Assembly: GCF_946886895.1 (NCBI RefSeq)
Contig: NZ_CAMPJO010000001.1
Location: 248,001 to 312,000 of the forward strand
Source of the DNA: an uncultured Marinobacter sp.
Lineage (GTDB): Bacteria > Pseudomonadota > Gammaproteobacteria > Pseudomonadales > Oleiphilaceae
Length of the DNA: 64,000 bases
Direction of reading: 5' to 3'
The notes under the pieces: model-generated
Told to the model about the DNA's origin: nothing
Databases searched by the model: none
The model's input: only the letters and a program-made list of their open reading frames with translations
Made by a program: the position numbers and the translations under genes
Shown here: one piece after another, positions 55,730 to 64,000 of the stretch
How the letters are laid out: every line of letters starts with the position of its first letter
How positions within the stretch are numbered: the first letter of the stretch is position 1

Positions 55730-56059
55730 GTGAGCGATGTACTGGAAAACCTGGCCCGGGTTCTGGAAGCCCGGAAGGAAGCAGACCCGGAAACGTCCTA
55801 CGTGGCCAGCCTCCATGCCAAGGGCCTGAACAAGATTCTGGAAAAGGTCGGGGAAGAGTGCACCGAGACGCTGCTGGCCGCCAAGGACACCGAGCGTTCC
55901 GGCGAGACCCGGGAGCTGATCGGTGAAACCGCCGATCTCTGGTTTCACAGCCTGGTGATGCTGTCCCACCTGGGCCTCGGCCCGGACGACATCCTGGATG
56001 AACTGGCCCGTCGGTTCGACCTGTCAGGACTCGAAGAAAAAGCATCCCGGAGCCGGTAA
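55730..56059 (+). CDS. hisE: Phosphoribosyl-ATP diphosphatase HisE
   Basis: Histidine biosynthesis step 2: removes pyrophosphate from phosphoribosyl-ATP. 109-residue all-alpha MazG-like protein with [15 protein letters not shown] and the [13 protein letters not shown] helix bearing metal-binding acids. GTG start after GAGGAGCACGG. It acts just before HisI although its gene follows. Confidence 0.95.
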   Translation: MSDVLENLARVLEARKEADPETSYVASLHAKGLNKILEKVGEECTETLLAAKDTERSGETRELIGETADLWFHSLVMLSHLGLGPDDILDELARRFDLSGLEEKASRSR

Positions 56060-56149
56060 TGCGATTTTACCTCCAACGAGGGTTTCCGCCAATGGCATCG
56101 GGTAACGTACAATGACACAGAACAGCAACATCACAACGAGGACCCCGTA

Positions 56150-56383
56150 ATGGGTATCAGCATCTGGCAACTTCTAATTGTACTGGGCATTGTTATCCTG
56201 TTGTTCGGAACCAAGAAACTGCGCAACATCGGCGGCGATCTGGGCGGCGCCATTCGCGGCTTCAAGAAGTCGATGAGTGACGAGGACAAGAAATCCGAAG
56301 ACCCGGAGACCCTGGAAGGCAAGCCCGGAGAGGAAACACAGCAGGCCGCTGATGATAAACCCCGGGACAAGTCCCACAGCTGA
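56150..56383 (+). CDS. tatA: Twin-arginine translocase subunit TatA
   Basis: A 77-residue protein with one N-terminal membrane helix ([20 protein letters not shown]), the FGxKKL hinge, an amphipathic helix ([15 protein letters not shown]) and an acidic tail. It forms the Tat pore for folded proteins. ATG start after ACGAGGACC; a TACAAT box is visible at 56108-56113, so a promoter may lie in the 90-base gap after hisE. Confidence 0.95.
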   Translation: MGISIWQLLIVLGIVILLFGTKKLRNIGGDLGGAIRGFKKSMSDEDKKSEDPETLEGKPGEETQQAADDKPRDKSHS

Positions 56384-56395
56384 GATCAGGCTTGA

Positions 56396-56836
56396 ATGTT
56401 CGATATCGGCTTTCTTGAACTGCTGGTCTGCGGGGTCATCGCCCTGCTGGTGCTTGGCCCTGAGCGTCTGCCAACGGCTGCCCGTGCGGCCGGCCGCTGG
56501 ATTGGTGGCGCTCGCCGCATGGTCAGTCAGTTCACCTCGGAACTCGACCGCCAGCTGAAAGCCGAAGAACTCCGGGAAGATCTGCGCAAGGCCGGCGACG
56601 TGGGTCTTGAGGATGTGCAGAAGACCGTACGTGGCGCCCTGGACGAAGCCAAACGCTACGAGCACATGATCCGCTCGGAAGGCTCGGACGAAGAGCTCCG
56701 AAAGCCCGGGCCCGCTACCCGACGGATAGCCGACGCCGAACCGGAAACCGAACCGGCGTTGGAGCGCCCGTCTGACGGACCGGAGAGTGACCCGGACGCC
56801 GCCACTGATTCACGCCCGACGGATAACCGTTCATGA
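56396..56836 (+). CDS. tatB: Twin-arginine translocase subunit TatB
   Basis: A 146-residue protein with a membrane helix (MFDIGFLELLVCGVIALLVL), the GPERLP turn that distinguishes TatB from TatA, an amphipathic helix and a long charged tail. It forms the substrate receptor with TatC. It starts 12 bases after tatA and overlaps tatC as ATGA. Confidence 0.95.
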   Translation: MFDIGFLELLVCGVIALLVLGPERLPTAARAAGRWIGGARRMVSQFTSELDRQLKAEELREDLRKAGDVGLEDVQKTVRGALDEAKRYEHMIRSEGSDEELRKPGPATRRIADAEPETEPALERPSDGPESDPDAATDSRPTDNRS

Positions 56837-57621
56837 CTGCCAGGCCCGACGGCAACCCGACACCCACTCCGGATCAGCCGGACATGCCACTGATCGAGCA
56901 CCTGCTGGAGCTGCGCAACCGCCTGCTCAAGATGGTGCTGGCGGTCATTATCTGTTTTGCCGCGATTTACCCGTTCGCCAACGAGCTGTACCTGTGGCTG
57001 TCAGAGCCCATCCGCTCGCTGCTGCCGGTTGGCCAGACCATGATCGCCACCGACGTCACCTCACCGTTCTTCGCGCCGCTCAAACTGGCCCTGGTGCTCG
57101 CGGTCTTCGCCGCCATTCCCATCATTCTCTACCAACTGTGGAGCTTTATCGCGCCCGGGCTCTACGCCCACGAAAAGCAATTGGCGTTTCCCCTGCTGTT
57201 CACATCGGTGGTCCTGTTCTATCTGGGCGCCGCTTTTGCCTATTACGTGGTGTTTCCGCTGGTCTTCGGCTTTTTTACCGCCATCGGCCCGGAGGGCATC
57301 GTTGAGTTACCAGACATCACCAGTTACCTCAATTTCGTGCTCAAGATGTTCTTTGCCTTCGGTGTGGCGTTCGAGATTCCCATTGCCACCATCCTGCTGA
57401 TACTGACCGGGGCAACCACACCCGACGATCTCGCCGAGAAGCGCCCGTACATCGTGGTGGGGTGCTTTATCATCGGCATGCTGCTGACACCGCCGGACAT
57501 TATTTCCCAGACGCTGCTGGCCGTGCCCATGTGGATACTGTTCGAGCTGGGCATCCTGTTTGGCCGCCTGGCCCGGCGGGAAGTGGCGGAGCCGGAAGCC
57601 GACGAGCCCTCCGGCGAATGA
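56833..57621 (+). CDS. tatC: Twin-arginine translocase subunit TatC
   Basis: A 262-residue inner-membrane protein with six hydrophobic helices. It contains the conserved N-terminal HLLELRNRLLK receptor motif and later PIILYQLWSFIAPGLY. It binds the RR signal peptide. Its stop overlaps the rsmE start as ATGA. Confidence 0.97.
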   Translation: MTARPDGNPTPTPDQPDMPLIEHLLELRNRLLKMVLAVIICFAAIYPFANELYLWLSEPIRSLLPVGQTMIATDVTSPFFAPLKLALVLAVFAAIPIILYQLWSFIAPGLYAHEKQLAFPLLFTSVVLFYLGAAFAYYVVFPLVFGFFTAIGPEGIVELPDITSYLNFVLKMFFAFGVAFEIPIATILLILTGATTPDDLAEKRPYIVVGCFIIGMLLTPPDIISQTLLAVPMWILFELGILFGRLARREVAEPEADEPSGE

Positions 57622-58337
57622 ATCTGGCGCTACTGTTCGACGAAGACTTCGTGGCCCCGGACCGGGTTATCCTGCGCGGCCGCCGCCTGAGCCATTGGCA
57701 GTCGGTGATCAAGGTGGCGACCGGCGACACGGTGCCCGTTGGCCGGGCAAACGGCAACCTGGGAACGGGCCAGGTTCTGCGCCTCACCGATACCGAAGCC
57801 GAGCTCCGGGTGCGGCTGGACCAGGCGCCACCGGCGCCGCTGGCGCTTACCCTGATCCTGGCCATGCCCCGGCCAAAAATGTTTCGCCGGGTGTTGCAGA
57901 CCTGCGCCACCCTGGGCGTCAAGGACATCTGGCTGATCAACAGCTACAAGGTTGAAAAAAGCTTCTGGCAAACCCCCTGGCTGTCCGACGACCACCTGCG
58001 GGAAAACCTCACCCTCGGTCTCGAACAGGCACGAGATACCCTGATGCCGTCTGTGCGGATTCGCACGCTGTTCAAGCCGTTCGTGGAGGATGAGTTGCCG
58101 GCTCTGCTGGCGGGAAAACAGGCACTGGTGGCACACCCCGGAACCAGCCGGCCCTGCCCGGTGCACCTCAACCAGCCCACCGCCCTGTGCATCGGCCCGG
58201 AAGGTGGTTTCACACCCTACGAAGTCGGCAAACTGGAAGCCGCAGGGTGCCAGGGCGTACACCTGGGCCCCCGTATTCTGCGAGTGGAAACCGCCGTACC
58301 GGTGCTGGTCAGCCGGCTGTTCGACGCCTGCCACTGA
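57618..58337 (+). CDS. rsmE: 16S rRNA (uracil-1498-N3)-methyltransferase RsmE
   Basis: SPOUT-class methyltransferase of 239 residues that modifies U1498 of 16S rRNA. The C-terminal knot motifs LCIGPEGGFTPYEV and LGPRILRVETAVPV are intact. The frame is open far upstream, but ATG at 57618 overlapping the tatC stop gives the normal N-terminus MNLALLFDEDF. It converges on the DUF808 gene with one base between. Confidence 0.95.
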   Translation: MNLALLFDEDFVAPDRVILRGRRLSHWQSVIKVATGDTVPVGRANGNLGTGQVLRLTDTEAELRVRLDQAPPAPLALTLILAMPRPKMFRRVLQTCATLGVKDIWLINSYKVEKSFWQTPWLSDDHLRENLTLGLEQARDTLMPSVRIRTLFKPFVEDELPALLAGKQALVAHPGTSRPCPVHLNQPTALCIGPEGGFTPYEVGKLEAAGCQGVHLGPRILRVETAVPVLVSRLFDACH

Positions 58338-58338
58338 C

Positions 58339-59259
58339 TCACGCCGAGCGCGACTGCCAGAGTTTCATCAGCGGCGTCACCACCGCCACCAGAACAGCCC
58401 CCACCAGAACGCCGAACACGCCGTCGGCCAGGGTGGGAATCAGCAGGGACAGCACGCCGTCAAAGCCGGCGGCGACGTGATGAATCGCCTCGTAGACCGG
58501 TGGCAGACCATGCGTCAGGATACCGCCGCCGACGAGAAACATGGCGATGGTGCCAAGGACGGACAGGGTTTTCATCATATAGGGCGCCAGCCAGAGAATG
58601 CCATTGCCCACCCGCTGCGCCAGCGCACTGTCCTTCCGGCTCAGGTACAGGCCACCGTCATCCAGTTTCACAATGCCGGCCACCAGGCCATAAACGCCGA
58701 CGGTCATGATGATGGCGATGACCGTCAACACCGCGAACTGCATCCCGATGCCCTGGGTTGCGACCGTACCCAGGGTAATGGCAATGATCTCCGCCGACAG
58801 GATAAAGTCTGTCCTTACCGCACCCCGGATCTTGTCCTGCTCCAGCGCTTTCAGGTCAATATCCGGGTTCTGTAACGCCTCATGCAGCTCTGCCTTGTGG
58901 GCGTCATTTTCCGGTTTGTGCAGGAATTTATGGGCCAGTTTCTCGCTGCCCTCGAAGCACAGAAACGCCCCTCCGATCATCAGCAGTGGCGTAACCAGCC
59001 AGGGCGCAAAAAAACTGATGGCCAGGGCCGCCGGCACCAGAATCGCCTTGTTGATCATTGAGCCCTTGGCCACCGCCCAGACCACCGGCAGTTCCCGGGA
59101 CGGATCAACACCGGTCACCTGCTGGGCGTTCAGGGCAAGATCGTCCCCGAGCACGCCAGCGGTTTTTTTGGTGGCGGTTTTGGTCATCAGGGAGACGTCA
59201 TCCAGAATCGTGGCGATGTCGTCGATCAGGGCGAGCAGACTGCCTCCTGCCATTGTCAT
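58339..59259 (-). CDS. DUF808 inner-membrane protein (YedI-like)
   Basis: A 306-residue integral membrane protein of the DUF808 family. Its N-terminus SLLALIDDIATILDDVSLMTKTATKKTAGVLGDDLALNAQ is highly characteristic, followed by about six or more hydrophobic segments. Function unknown. ATG after AGGAAGGAA. Monocistronic. Confidence 0.88.
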   Translation of the reverse strand: MTMAGGSLLALIDDIATILDDVSLMTKTATKKTAGVLGDDLALNAQQVTGVDPSRELPVVWAVAKGSMINKAILVPAALAISFFAPWLVTPLLMIGGAFLCFEGSEKLAHKFLHKPENDAHKAELHEALQNPDIDLKALEQDKIRGAVRTDFILSAEIIAITLGTVATQGIGMQFAVLTVIAIIMTVGVYGLVAGIVKLDDGGLYLSRKDSALAQRVGNGILWLAPYMMKTLSVLGTIAMFLVGGGILTHGLPPVYEAIHHVAAGFDGVLSLLIPTLADGVFGVLVGAVLVAVVTPLMKLWQSRSA

Positions 59260-59293
59260 TTCCTTCCTGTTGTGGTGTCGCCATTATCGGCGA

Positions 59294-60517
59294 TTATCGA
59301 TCCAGCCCCATGGCCTGGGCTGCCATCCGGTTCTTGACCGGACCGAGCCCATCGAGCCAGCGCATGCCGGCGTTCCGTAGCCAGCGCAAGGCTGGCTCAT
59401 CACGGGCAAAGAGCTGCTTGAAGCCCTCCATGGCGGCCATCATGGCGAGGTTTTCACCCTTGCGCCGGCGCTGGTATCGGGCCAGCAGCAAGTCGTCGGC
59501 GGGGTTCATGCCCGCCTGCCGGGCCCGCGCCAGCTCGTCCAGCAAAACCCGGACATCGCCATAGCCCAGGTTGGCCCCCTGCCCCGCCAGCGGGTGGATG
59601 GTGTGGGCGGCGTCGCCCACCAGCGCAAACCCCTCGGCCACGTACTCTTTAGCGTGCCGCTGGCGCAGCGGAAAGGCAACACGGCGCGACACCTGCTCCA
59701 CCGGCCCCAGAGCCTGCTCAATCGCGTGTTCAAGCTCCGCCCGGAAGCCCGTGTCATCCAGGGCCATCAAGCGACGGGCCTCCCCGGTATCCTGTGACCA
59801 GACAATGGAACAGAAATGCTCGTCGCCCTGCTCATTGAGCAGTGGCAGGAATGCCAGCGGCCCGGTTCGGGAGAAACGCTGCCAGGCAGTGTAGCCATGG
59901 GACTGGGCCGTGCGCACGGTGCAGACAATCGCCTGCTGGTCGTAGTCCCACTCCCGGGTCGGCAGACCCACCCATTGCCGCAGTCGGGAATGCGCACCAT
60001 CGGCGGCCACCACCAGGCGGGCACCGGGGCGCCGGCCGTCAGCCAGCTCCACTCCACGGCGATCTCCTGACTGCCACCAGCCAGTCACCCTGACGCCGTC
60101 AAGGAGCTCTACCCGGCTGCCCGCCAGGGCGGTAAACAGTGCCTGTACAATGCGCCGGTTCTCGATAATGGTGCCCAGCGCCGGCGCCTGCAGCTCGGCG
60201 GCCTCGAACCGGATACCACCGGTACCGTCCCCATCCCAGACCGCCATGCTCTGGTAAGGGCAGTGACGCCCCGCGATGAGGCCGGGCCACGCACCCAGTT
60301 GCTCCAGCAGCCGCTGGCTGGCCACGGAAATCGCGCTGACCCGGGCCTCGAAGTCGTCTACTCTGCCGGCAGGCTCCACCGGCTGCAACAGCGCTTCCCG
60401 GGCGCTGCCTTCCACCAGGCCAACCTGCCAGCCCTGCCGGGACAGCCCCAGCGCCAGCGCCGAACCCACCATGCCGCCGCCGACCACCAGAATATCGAAG
60501 CGTTCCGTGTCATTCAT
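59294..60517 (-). CDS. ubiI: UbiI/VisC-type FAD-dependent ubiquinone hydroxylase
   Basis: Class A flavoprotein monooxygenase of 407 residues, with the FAD GxGxxG motif (VVGGGMVGSALALGL) and the second FAD block GFALVGDAAHTIHPLAGQGANLGYGD. It is placed after ubiH as in the Escherichia coli ygfB-pepP-ubiH-ubiI operon. UbiI hydroxylates the C5 position of the ubiquinone ring. ATG at 60517 overlaps the ubiH end by eight bases; the longer frame is ubiH sequence. UbiF- or UbiL-like specificity cannot be excluded. Confidence 0.85.
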   Translation of the reverse strand: MNDTERFDILVVGGGMVGSALALGLSRQGWQVGLVEGSAREALLQPVEPAGRVDDFEARVSAISVASQRLLEQLGAWPGLIAGRHCPYQSMAVWDGDGTGGIRFEAAELQAPALGTIIENRRIVQALFTALAGSRVELLDGVRVTGWWQSGDRRGVELADGRRPGARLVVAADGAHSRLRQWVGLPTREWDYDQQAIVCTVRTAQSHGYTAWQRFSRTGPLAFLPLLNEQGDEHFCSIVWSQDTGEARRLMALDDTGFRAELEHAIEQALGPVEQVSRRVAFPLRQRHAKEYVAEGFALVGDAAHTIHPLAGQGANLGYGDVRVLLDELARARQAGMNPADDLLLARYQRRRKGENLAMMAAMEGFKQLFARDEPALRWLRNAGMRWLDGLGPVKNRMAAQAMGLDR

Positions 60518-61790
60518 GATTGGCGGAATCTCCCTGCGTCTGCGCCGGGCGCGATACCACGGCGCGCCGGCCTCCAACCCCCATGGCCTTGCGACCAAAC
60601 CAGCGCTTGGCGGCGGGGAGCAGATCGAGCCCGACCAACCCGGCATCCCGGGCCAGGGCCAGAGGCGCTGGCGAGGTGCCGAACAACCGGATCAACGAAT
60701 CCGAGAACCTCACGGTTTGCTGCCAGTCCTGCCGGTGGTGGGCCTGGTAGGCCCGCAAAACCGGCAATTCGCCCAGGCTCTGCGCCCGCTCCGTCGCCAG
60801 CCGGAACTGTTCCACCAGGGTCATCAACCCCCGCAGTGCCAGATTAAACCCCTGGCCGGCCACCGGGTGCAGGGCGTGGGCGGCGTTGCCCACCAGAACG
60901 ACACCTGGCCGCACCGGTTCATCGACCGTGGTCAGTTTCAGCGGGTAATGGTGGCATTGGCCAATGCGGGTAAAACGACCCAGGCGCCAGCCAAAACGGT
61001 CCTGTAACCGGCGGCACCGGTCCGCGTCCGACAGTGACAGAACGTCGTCAAGGGTATCGTCGGACAGCGTCCAGACCAGGGCCGACTGATTTCCGGCACG
61101 GGACCGCTCGCCGTGGGGCAGGAGTGCCATGGGGCCGGAATCGGTAAACCGCTCGAACGCGGTGAACCGATGGGCTTCCGCCGTGGACACATTGGCGATC
61201 AGCGCGTTCTGGCCATAATCGTGCGTGCGCGCCTGGAAGCCGAGACGCTCGCGCAGGCCGGAGCGCCCGCCATCCGCCACCACCAGGCACTGGGCGGTGA
61301 GCTGTCGCACCCGGTCGCCGGTTTTGACGGCGACCCGCACACCCCGGGTGAGCGGGGTCATGCCCTGAACTTCCGCCGGCGCCAGCCACTGTACGTTGGT
61401 GTCCTGCAGCGCCCGCATCAGGCACAGGCCCATCCAGCGGTTGTCCGCCACGTACCCGAGCGCCGCCTGGTTATGGTCCGATGCATGCAGCCGGGTGGCC
61501 CCGAAATGGCCCCGATCCGATACATGGATATGCTCAATAGGCGTCACGTGCTCCGACAACCATTGCCAGAGGCCAAGCTCCCCGAAAATCTGCCGTGAGC
61601 CCCAGGCCAGGGCCGTAGAGCGGGCGTCATAACTGGGCTGGTAGCTTTCCGGCAGGGCGTCGGCGGCCAGCGGAAACGCTTCCACCACGGTCACCCGTAA
61701 CGCCGGAAGCACGCGCGCCAGGGCCAGGGCCAGGGTTGCCCCGGCCAGCCCGCCGCCGGCGATGATCAGGTCGGTATCGGATTGGCTCAC
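60510..61790 (-). CDS. ubiH: 2-octaprenyl-6-methoxyphenol hydroxylase UbiH
   Basis: FAD monooxygenase hydroxylating C1 of the ubiquinone precursor ring; 426 residues. FAD motifs LIIAGGGLAGATLALAL and VLVGNAAHALHPVAGQGFNLALRG are present; the N-A variation in GNAAH is usual for UbiH. GTG start four bases after the pepP stop. Confidence 0.93.
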   Translation of the reverse strand: MSQSDTDLIIAGGGLAGATLALALARVLPALRVTVVEAFPLAADALPESYQPSYDARSTALAWGSRQIFGELGLWQWLSEHVTPIEHIHVSDRGHFGATRLHASDHNQAALGYVADNRWMGLCLMRALQDTNVQWLAPAEVQGMTPLTRGVRVAVKTGDRVRQLTAQCLVVADGGRSGLRERLGFQARTHDYGQNALIANVSTAEAHRFTAFERFTDSGPMALLPHGERSRAGNQSALVWTLSDDTLDDVLSLSDADRCRRLQDRFGWRLGRFTRIGQCHHYPLKLTTVDEPVRPGVVLVGNAAHALHPVAGQGFNLALRGLMTLVEQFRLATERAQSLGELPVLRAYQAHHRQDWQQTVRFSDSLIRLFGTSPAPLALARDAGLVGLDLLPAAKRWFGRKAMGVGGRRAVVSRPAQTQGDSANHE

Positions 61791-61794
61791 CGGT

Positions 61795-63114
61795 TCAGTC
61801 CGCCATCAGCGCTTCAATCTCGGCAATGGTTTTGGGGACGCCGTCCGTCAGGACCCGGCAGCCGTCTTTGGTAACCACCACATCGTCTTCGATTCGGATG
61901 CCGATGCCACGCCACTTTTTATCCACGGCGGTGTTATCCGGCGCAATGTACAGGCCCGGCTCCACGGTCAGCGCCATGCCCGGCTCAAGCTGACGCCAGG
62001 CTTCGCCTACCTTGTAGTCGCCCACATCGTGAACGTCCAGGCCCAGCCAGTGGCCGGTCCGGTGCATAAAAAAGGGCTTGTACGCTTCATCGGCAATGGC
62101 GTCGTCAACACTGCCGGACAGCAGCCCGAGGTCAATCAGACCGCCGGTCAGCACCCGCAGGGCCGCCTCGTGGGGCTGGTTCCAGTGATTGCCGGGGCGG
62201 ACGGCTTCAATGGCCTGGTATTGGGCCGCGAGCACCACCTCATACAATGCCCGCTGCTCGGCACTGAACCGGCCGCTGACCGGAAAGGTCCGGGTAATAT
62301 CCGAGGCGTAGCATTCGTATTCACAACCGGCGTCGATCAGCACCAGTTCGCCTTCGTTCAGCGGCGCGCTGTTCTCGATGTAGTGCAGGATACAGCCATT
62401 GGTGCCACCGCCAACGATCGACGGGTAAGCGGTGGAGCGGGCTCCGTGATCCATGAAGGTATGGATCAGTTCCGCCTCAAGGTTGTATTCATAACCGCCC
62501 TGGCGGGCCCGTTTCATGGCCCGGCAATGCGCCTCGGCACTGATGCTGGCCGCCTTCGCCATCACTTTGACTTCACTGGCACTCTTGTAGAGACGCAAGT
62601 CGTGGAGCAGGTGTTCCAGGGCAACAAACTCGCCGGGCGGATGGGCACCACTTTTGACCTTGCTGCGGATGAGTTTGACCCAGTCCATCACCCGGGTATC
62701 GAACTGCTGATCCTTGCCCAGCGGGTAATACACCCGGCTTCGCCCTTCGATCATGCCGGGCAGGATGTCGTCAATGTCGGTAATCGGGAAGGCGTCGTCG
62801 AAGCCGAATCGTTCGATAGCCCCTTCCGGCCCCACCAGAAAGCCGTCCCAGAGTTCTTTCTCGGGGTTCCGCTCCTTGCAGAACAGCACCGACTCGCCGT
62901 GTTCACGGCCCGGAATCAACGCCAGCACGGCCTCGGGCTCGCCAAACCCGGTCAGGTACTGGAAATCACTGTCCTGGCGAAACGGGTGCAGCACGTCACG
63001 ATTGCGCACCCGCTCCGGTGCCGCGGGAATAATGGCAATGCTGTCCGGGGCCATGCGCTCCATCAGTTTCCGACGGCGCTCGGCAAATTCCTTAACCGGT
63101 ATCATGGAGGGCAT
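61795..63114 (-). CDS. pepP: Xaa-Pro aminopeptidase PepP
   Basis: Metallo-aminopeptidase P of the M24B family, 439 residues, cutting N-terminal residues before proline. Mn2+ ligands are in LIDAGCEYECYASDITRTFPV (two Asp), HRTGHWLGLDVHDVG (His) and two late Glu (LTVEPGLY, GIRIEDDV). ATG at 63114 has GGGAG at five bases; an ATG seven codons earlier at 63135 is possible. Second gene of ygfB-pepP-ubiH-ubiI. Confidence 0.94.
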   Translation of the reverse strand: MPSMIPVKEFAERRRKLMERMAPDSIAIIPAAPERVRNRDVLHPFRQDSDFQYLTGFGEPEAVLALIPGREHGESVLFCKERNPEKELWDGFLVGPEGAIERFGFDDAFPITDIDDILPGMIEGRSRVYYPLGKDQQFDTRVMDWVKLIRSKVKSGAHPPGEFVALEHLLHDLRLYKSASEVKVMAKAASISAEAHCRAMKRARQGGYEYNLEAELIHTFMDHGARSTAYPSIVGGGTNGCILHYIENSAPLNEGELVLIDAGCEYECYASDITRTFPVSGRFSAEQRALYEVVLAAQYQAIEAVRPGNHWNQPHEAALRVLTGGLIDLGLLSGSVDDAIADEAYKPFFMHRTGHWLGLDVHDVGDYKVGEAWRQLEPGMALTVEPGLYIAPDNTAVDKKWRGIGIRIEDDVVVTKDGCRVLTDGVPKTIAEIEALMAD

Positions 63115-63146
63115 AAGGTCTCCCGCAGTAGGCATAGGCGCCCCGC

Positions 63147-63746
63147 TCAGTGCAGGGTCGGTGATTCAGAGGCCGGCTTTTCCGGGGCATTGAACTCGGT
63201 GAACACCGCCAGGGCTCCGAGCCGGACATATTCGGTAATTTCCAGCAACTGCTGTTCGCTTTCATCATCCGCGTCTTCGTCATCCGACAGCTGGCTGATG
63301 GCCACCAGGTCTTCGATCAGTTCGCGGATTTCGTCCGGCGCCTGCCCCAGGAATTCCCCGGCGGCCAGGGCCATGCCTTCCAGAAAGCCCCGCACCCAGG
63401 ACACCAGGGCCTCCAGGCGCTGCTCGATGGCGTAGTCATCATCCGGCAGCAAAGGGTGGAAACTCATGTCGGCGGATTTCAAGAACTCGAGGGTCTGTTC
63501 GTAGGCTCTGTTCATGAATGGCGCCAGATCCTCCGAATCGTCGGCGCCGCTTTCAGGCAACCCCATGTGCTCGCAGACCATCGTCAGCCATTCCGGCTCA
63601 TTGATCCGGGCTCCTGCCGCCAGCCGGCCGCACAGCACACCGTGCAATTCAGAAGGATGACTGAAGGCCTTGTGGGCGGTAAATACGTTTGCCCAGCGCT
63701 CGAATTCGGCCGCGCGGGCCGCGCCGGAGGTGTCGGTTTCTGACAT
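63147..63746 (-). CDS. UPF0149/YgfB (YecA) family protein
   Basis: A 199-residue acidic, all-alpha protein of the UPF0149 family, with the typical SHPSELHGVLCGRLAAG start, FLEGMALAAGEF and an acidic DDEDADDE loop. In P. aeruginosa the homologue YgfB affects beta-lactamase regulation. It is the first gene of the ygfB-pepP-ubiH-ubiI operon and is divergent from the last partial gene. Confidence 0.9.
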   Translation of the reverse strand: MSETDTSGAARAAEFERWANVFTAHKAFSHPSELHGVLCGRLAAGARINEPEWLTMVCEHMGLPESGADDSEDLAPFMNRAYEQTLEFLKSADMSFHPLLPDDDYAIEQRLEALVSWVRGFLEGMALAAGEFLGQAPDEIRELIEDLVAISQLSDDEDADDESEQQLLEITEYVRLGALAVFTEFNAPEKPASESPTLH

Positions 63747-63891
63747 GAACCAGACGGATCCTGTGTTGCTGAGTGAAGGTTCTATCGTAGCATTCAGTGA
63801 CGATCAAGACACGGTTTCCCTGCCCTGATCCGGAGCCACGGCGAACGACCAGCCGCCGAATGCTTGCAATTCAGATCGGCAAGAGACAATA

Positions 63892-63906
63892 TGTTATAAC
63901 ATAACA
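63892..63906 (+). promoter_or_regulatory. Zur-like operator before the partial exported-protein gene
   Basis: TGTTATAACATAACA matches the Zur core TGTTATA-N-TATAACA at all but one fixed position and contains the perfect palindrome TATGTTATAACATA (63890-63903). It ends 20 bases before the next start codon and overlaps the expected promoter (TTGCAA at 63864-63869). It is the same type of site as at 27542-27556. Confidence 0.68.
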
Positions 63907-63926
63907 CTTAGCCGGAGCCCGCCGCC

Positions 63927-64000
63927 ATGAAGTTATCCAGACCCAAACCTTCCCATCTCGCCCTCACCCTGCTGCTGCTGACACCTTCGGCCTCCCTGCT
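63927..64000 (+). CDS. Partial exported protein, zinc-regulated (cut by the window end)
   Basis: Only the first 24 codons are visible. They read as a signal peptide: positive start (MKLSRPKPS) then a Leu-rich core (LALTLLLLTPSASL). The start has CCGGAG upstream and the Zur-like box ends 20 bases before it. A periplasmic zinc-binding protein such as ZnuA, or another zinc-acquisition protein, is likely; the family cannot be read from this fragment. Confidence 0.6.
   Translation, partial: MKLSRPKPSHLALTLLLLTPSASL

Noticed and set aside
1..64000. tRNA, rRNA, CRISPR arrays, insertion sequences, prophage or integrative elements
   Set aside because: I looked for cloverleaf-like ends, regularly spaced repeats, transposase motifs and flanking repeats and saw none that held up.

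Overview
The window looks like chromosomal DNA of an aerobic, GC-rich gammaproteobacterium, most likely Marinobacter or a close relative. This is inferred from Pseudomonas-like gene orders (ubiE-ubiJ-ubiB-hisI-hisE-tatABC and ygfB-pepP-ubiH-ubiI), a wax ester synthase/DGAT gene, Na+-linked transport genes and a complete PQQ-linked alcohol oxidation system. No rRNA, tRNA, CRISPR array, phage or insertion sequence was recognised. The sequence is almost fully coded and many neighbouring genes overlap by a few bases.

Layout. 0-10 kb holds housekeeping genes: an orphan ATP-grasp protein, malate:quinone oxidoreductase, two cation antiporters, MsrA/MsrB, a metallophosphoesterase, a CarS-like membrane protein and fumarase C. 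10-32 kb is an alcohol-oxidation island. The minus-strand run pqqABCDE-pqqH-ercA-ercS is followed by an NAD aldehyde dehydrogenase, a quinoprotein alcohol dehydrogenase, a XoxJ-like periplasmic protein and cytochrome c550 PedF. Divergent from these is a four-gene ABC system of the PedA1A2BC type. The island then contains a Zur-box-preceded COG0523 GTPase, a second ABC importer of the nitrate/sulfonate/taurine type, and an ErbR/AgmR/PedR-type response regulator. The dehydrogenase carries the Asp-Tyr-Asp metal-site signature known from lanthanide-dependent enzymes, and the XoxJ-like and PedA1A2BC-like genes fit that reading. A short sequence (CCAAAGT followed by ACCAT, ACTAT or GGCAT) recurs upstream of pqqA, of pedF and of the second ABC importer.

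32-43 kb is a catabolic operon for four-carbon sugar acids: LtnD, OtnK, OtnC, OtnI, DenD, a TRAP transporter, plus an aldehyde dehydrogenase and a second beta-hydroxyacid dehydrogenase. It faces a LacI-family regulator across two adjacent palindromic operators. 43-47 kb holds a large hybrid sensor kinase overlapping a FIST-domain sensor gene. 47-52 kb has a porin and a lipid-storage neighbourhood (wax ester synthase, alpha/beta hydrolase, a PHA-system protein). 52-64 kb carries two ubiquinone biosynthesis operons, hisI/hisE, the Tat translocase, rsmE and pepP. The window ends inside an exported-protein gene preceded by a second Zur-like box.

How the parts work together: alcohols would be oxidised in the periplasm by the PQQ enzyme, with electrons passing to PedF and onward. 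The aldehyde is finished by the cytoplasmic NAD dehydrogenase. PQQ is made by the adjacent pqq run, and control is by ErcS/ErcS'-like kinases and the LuxR-type regulator. All functions are assigned from sequence reading alone, without database searches.
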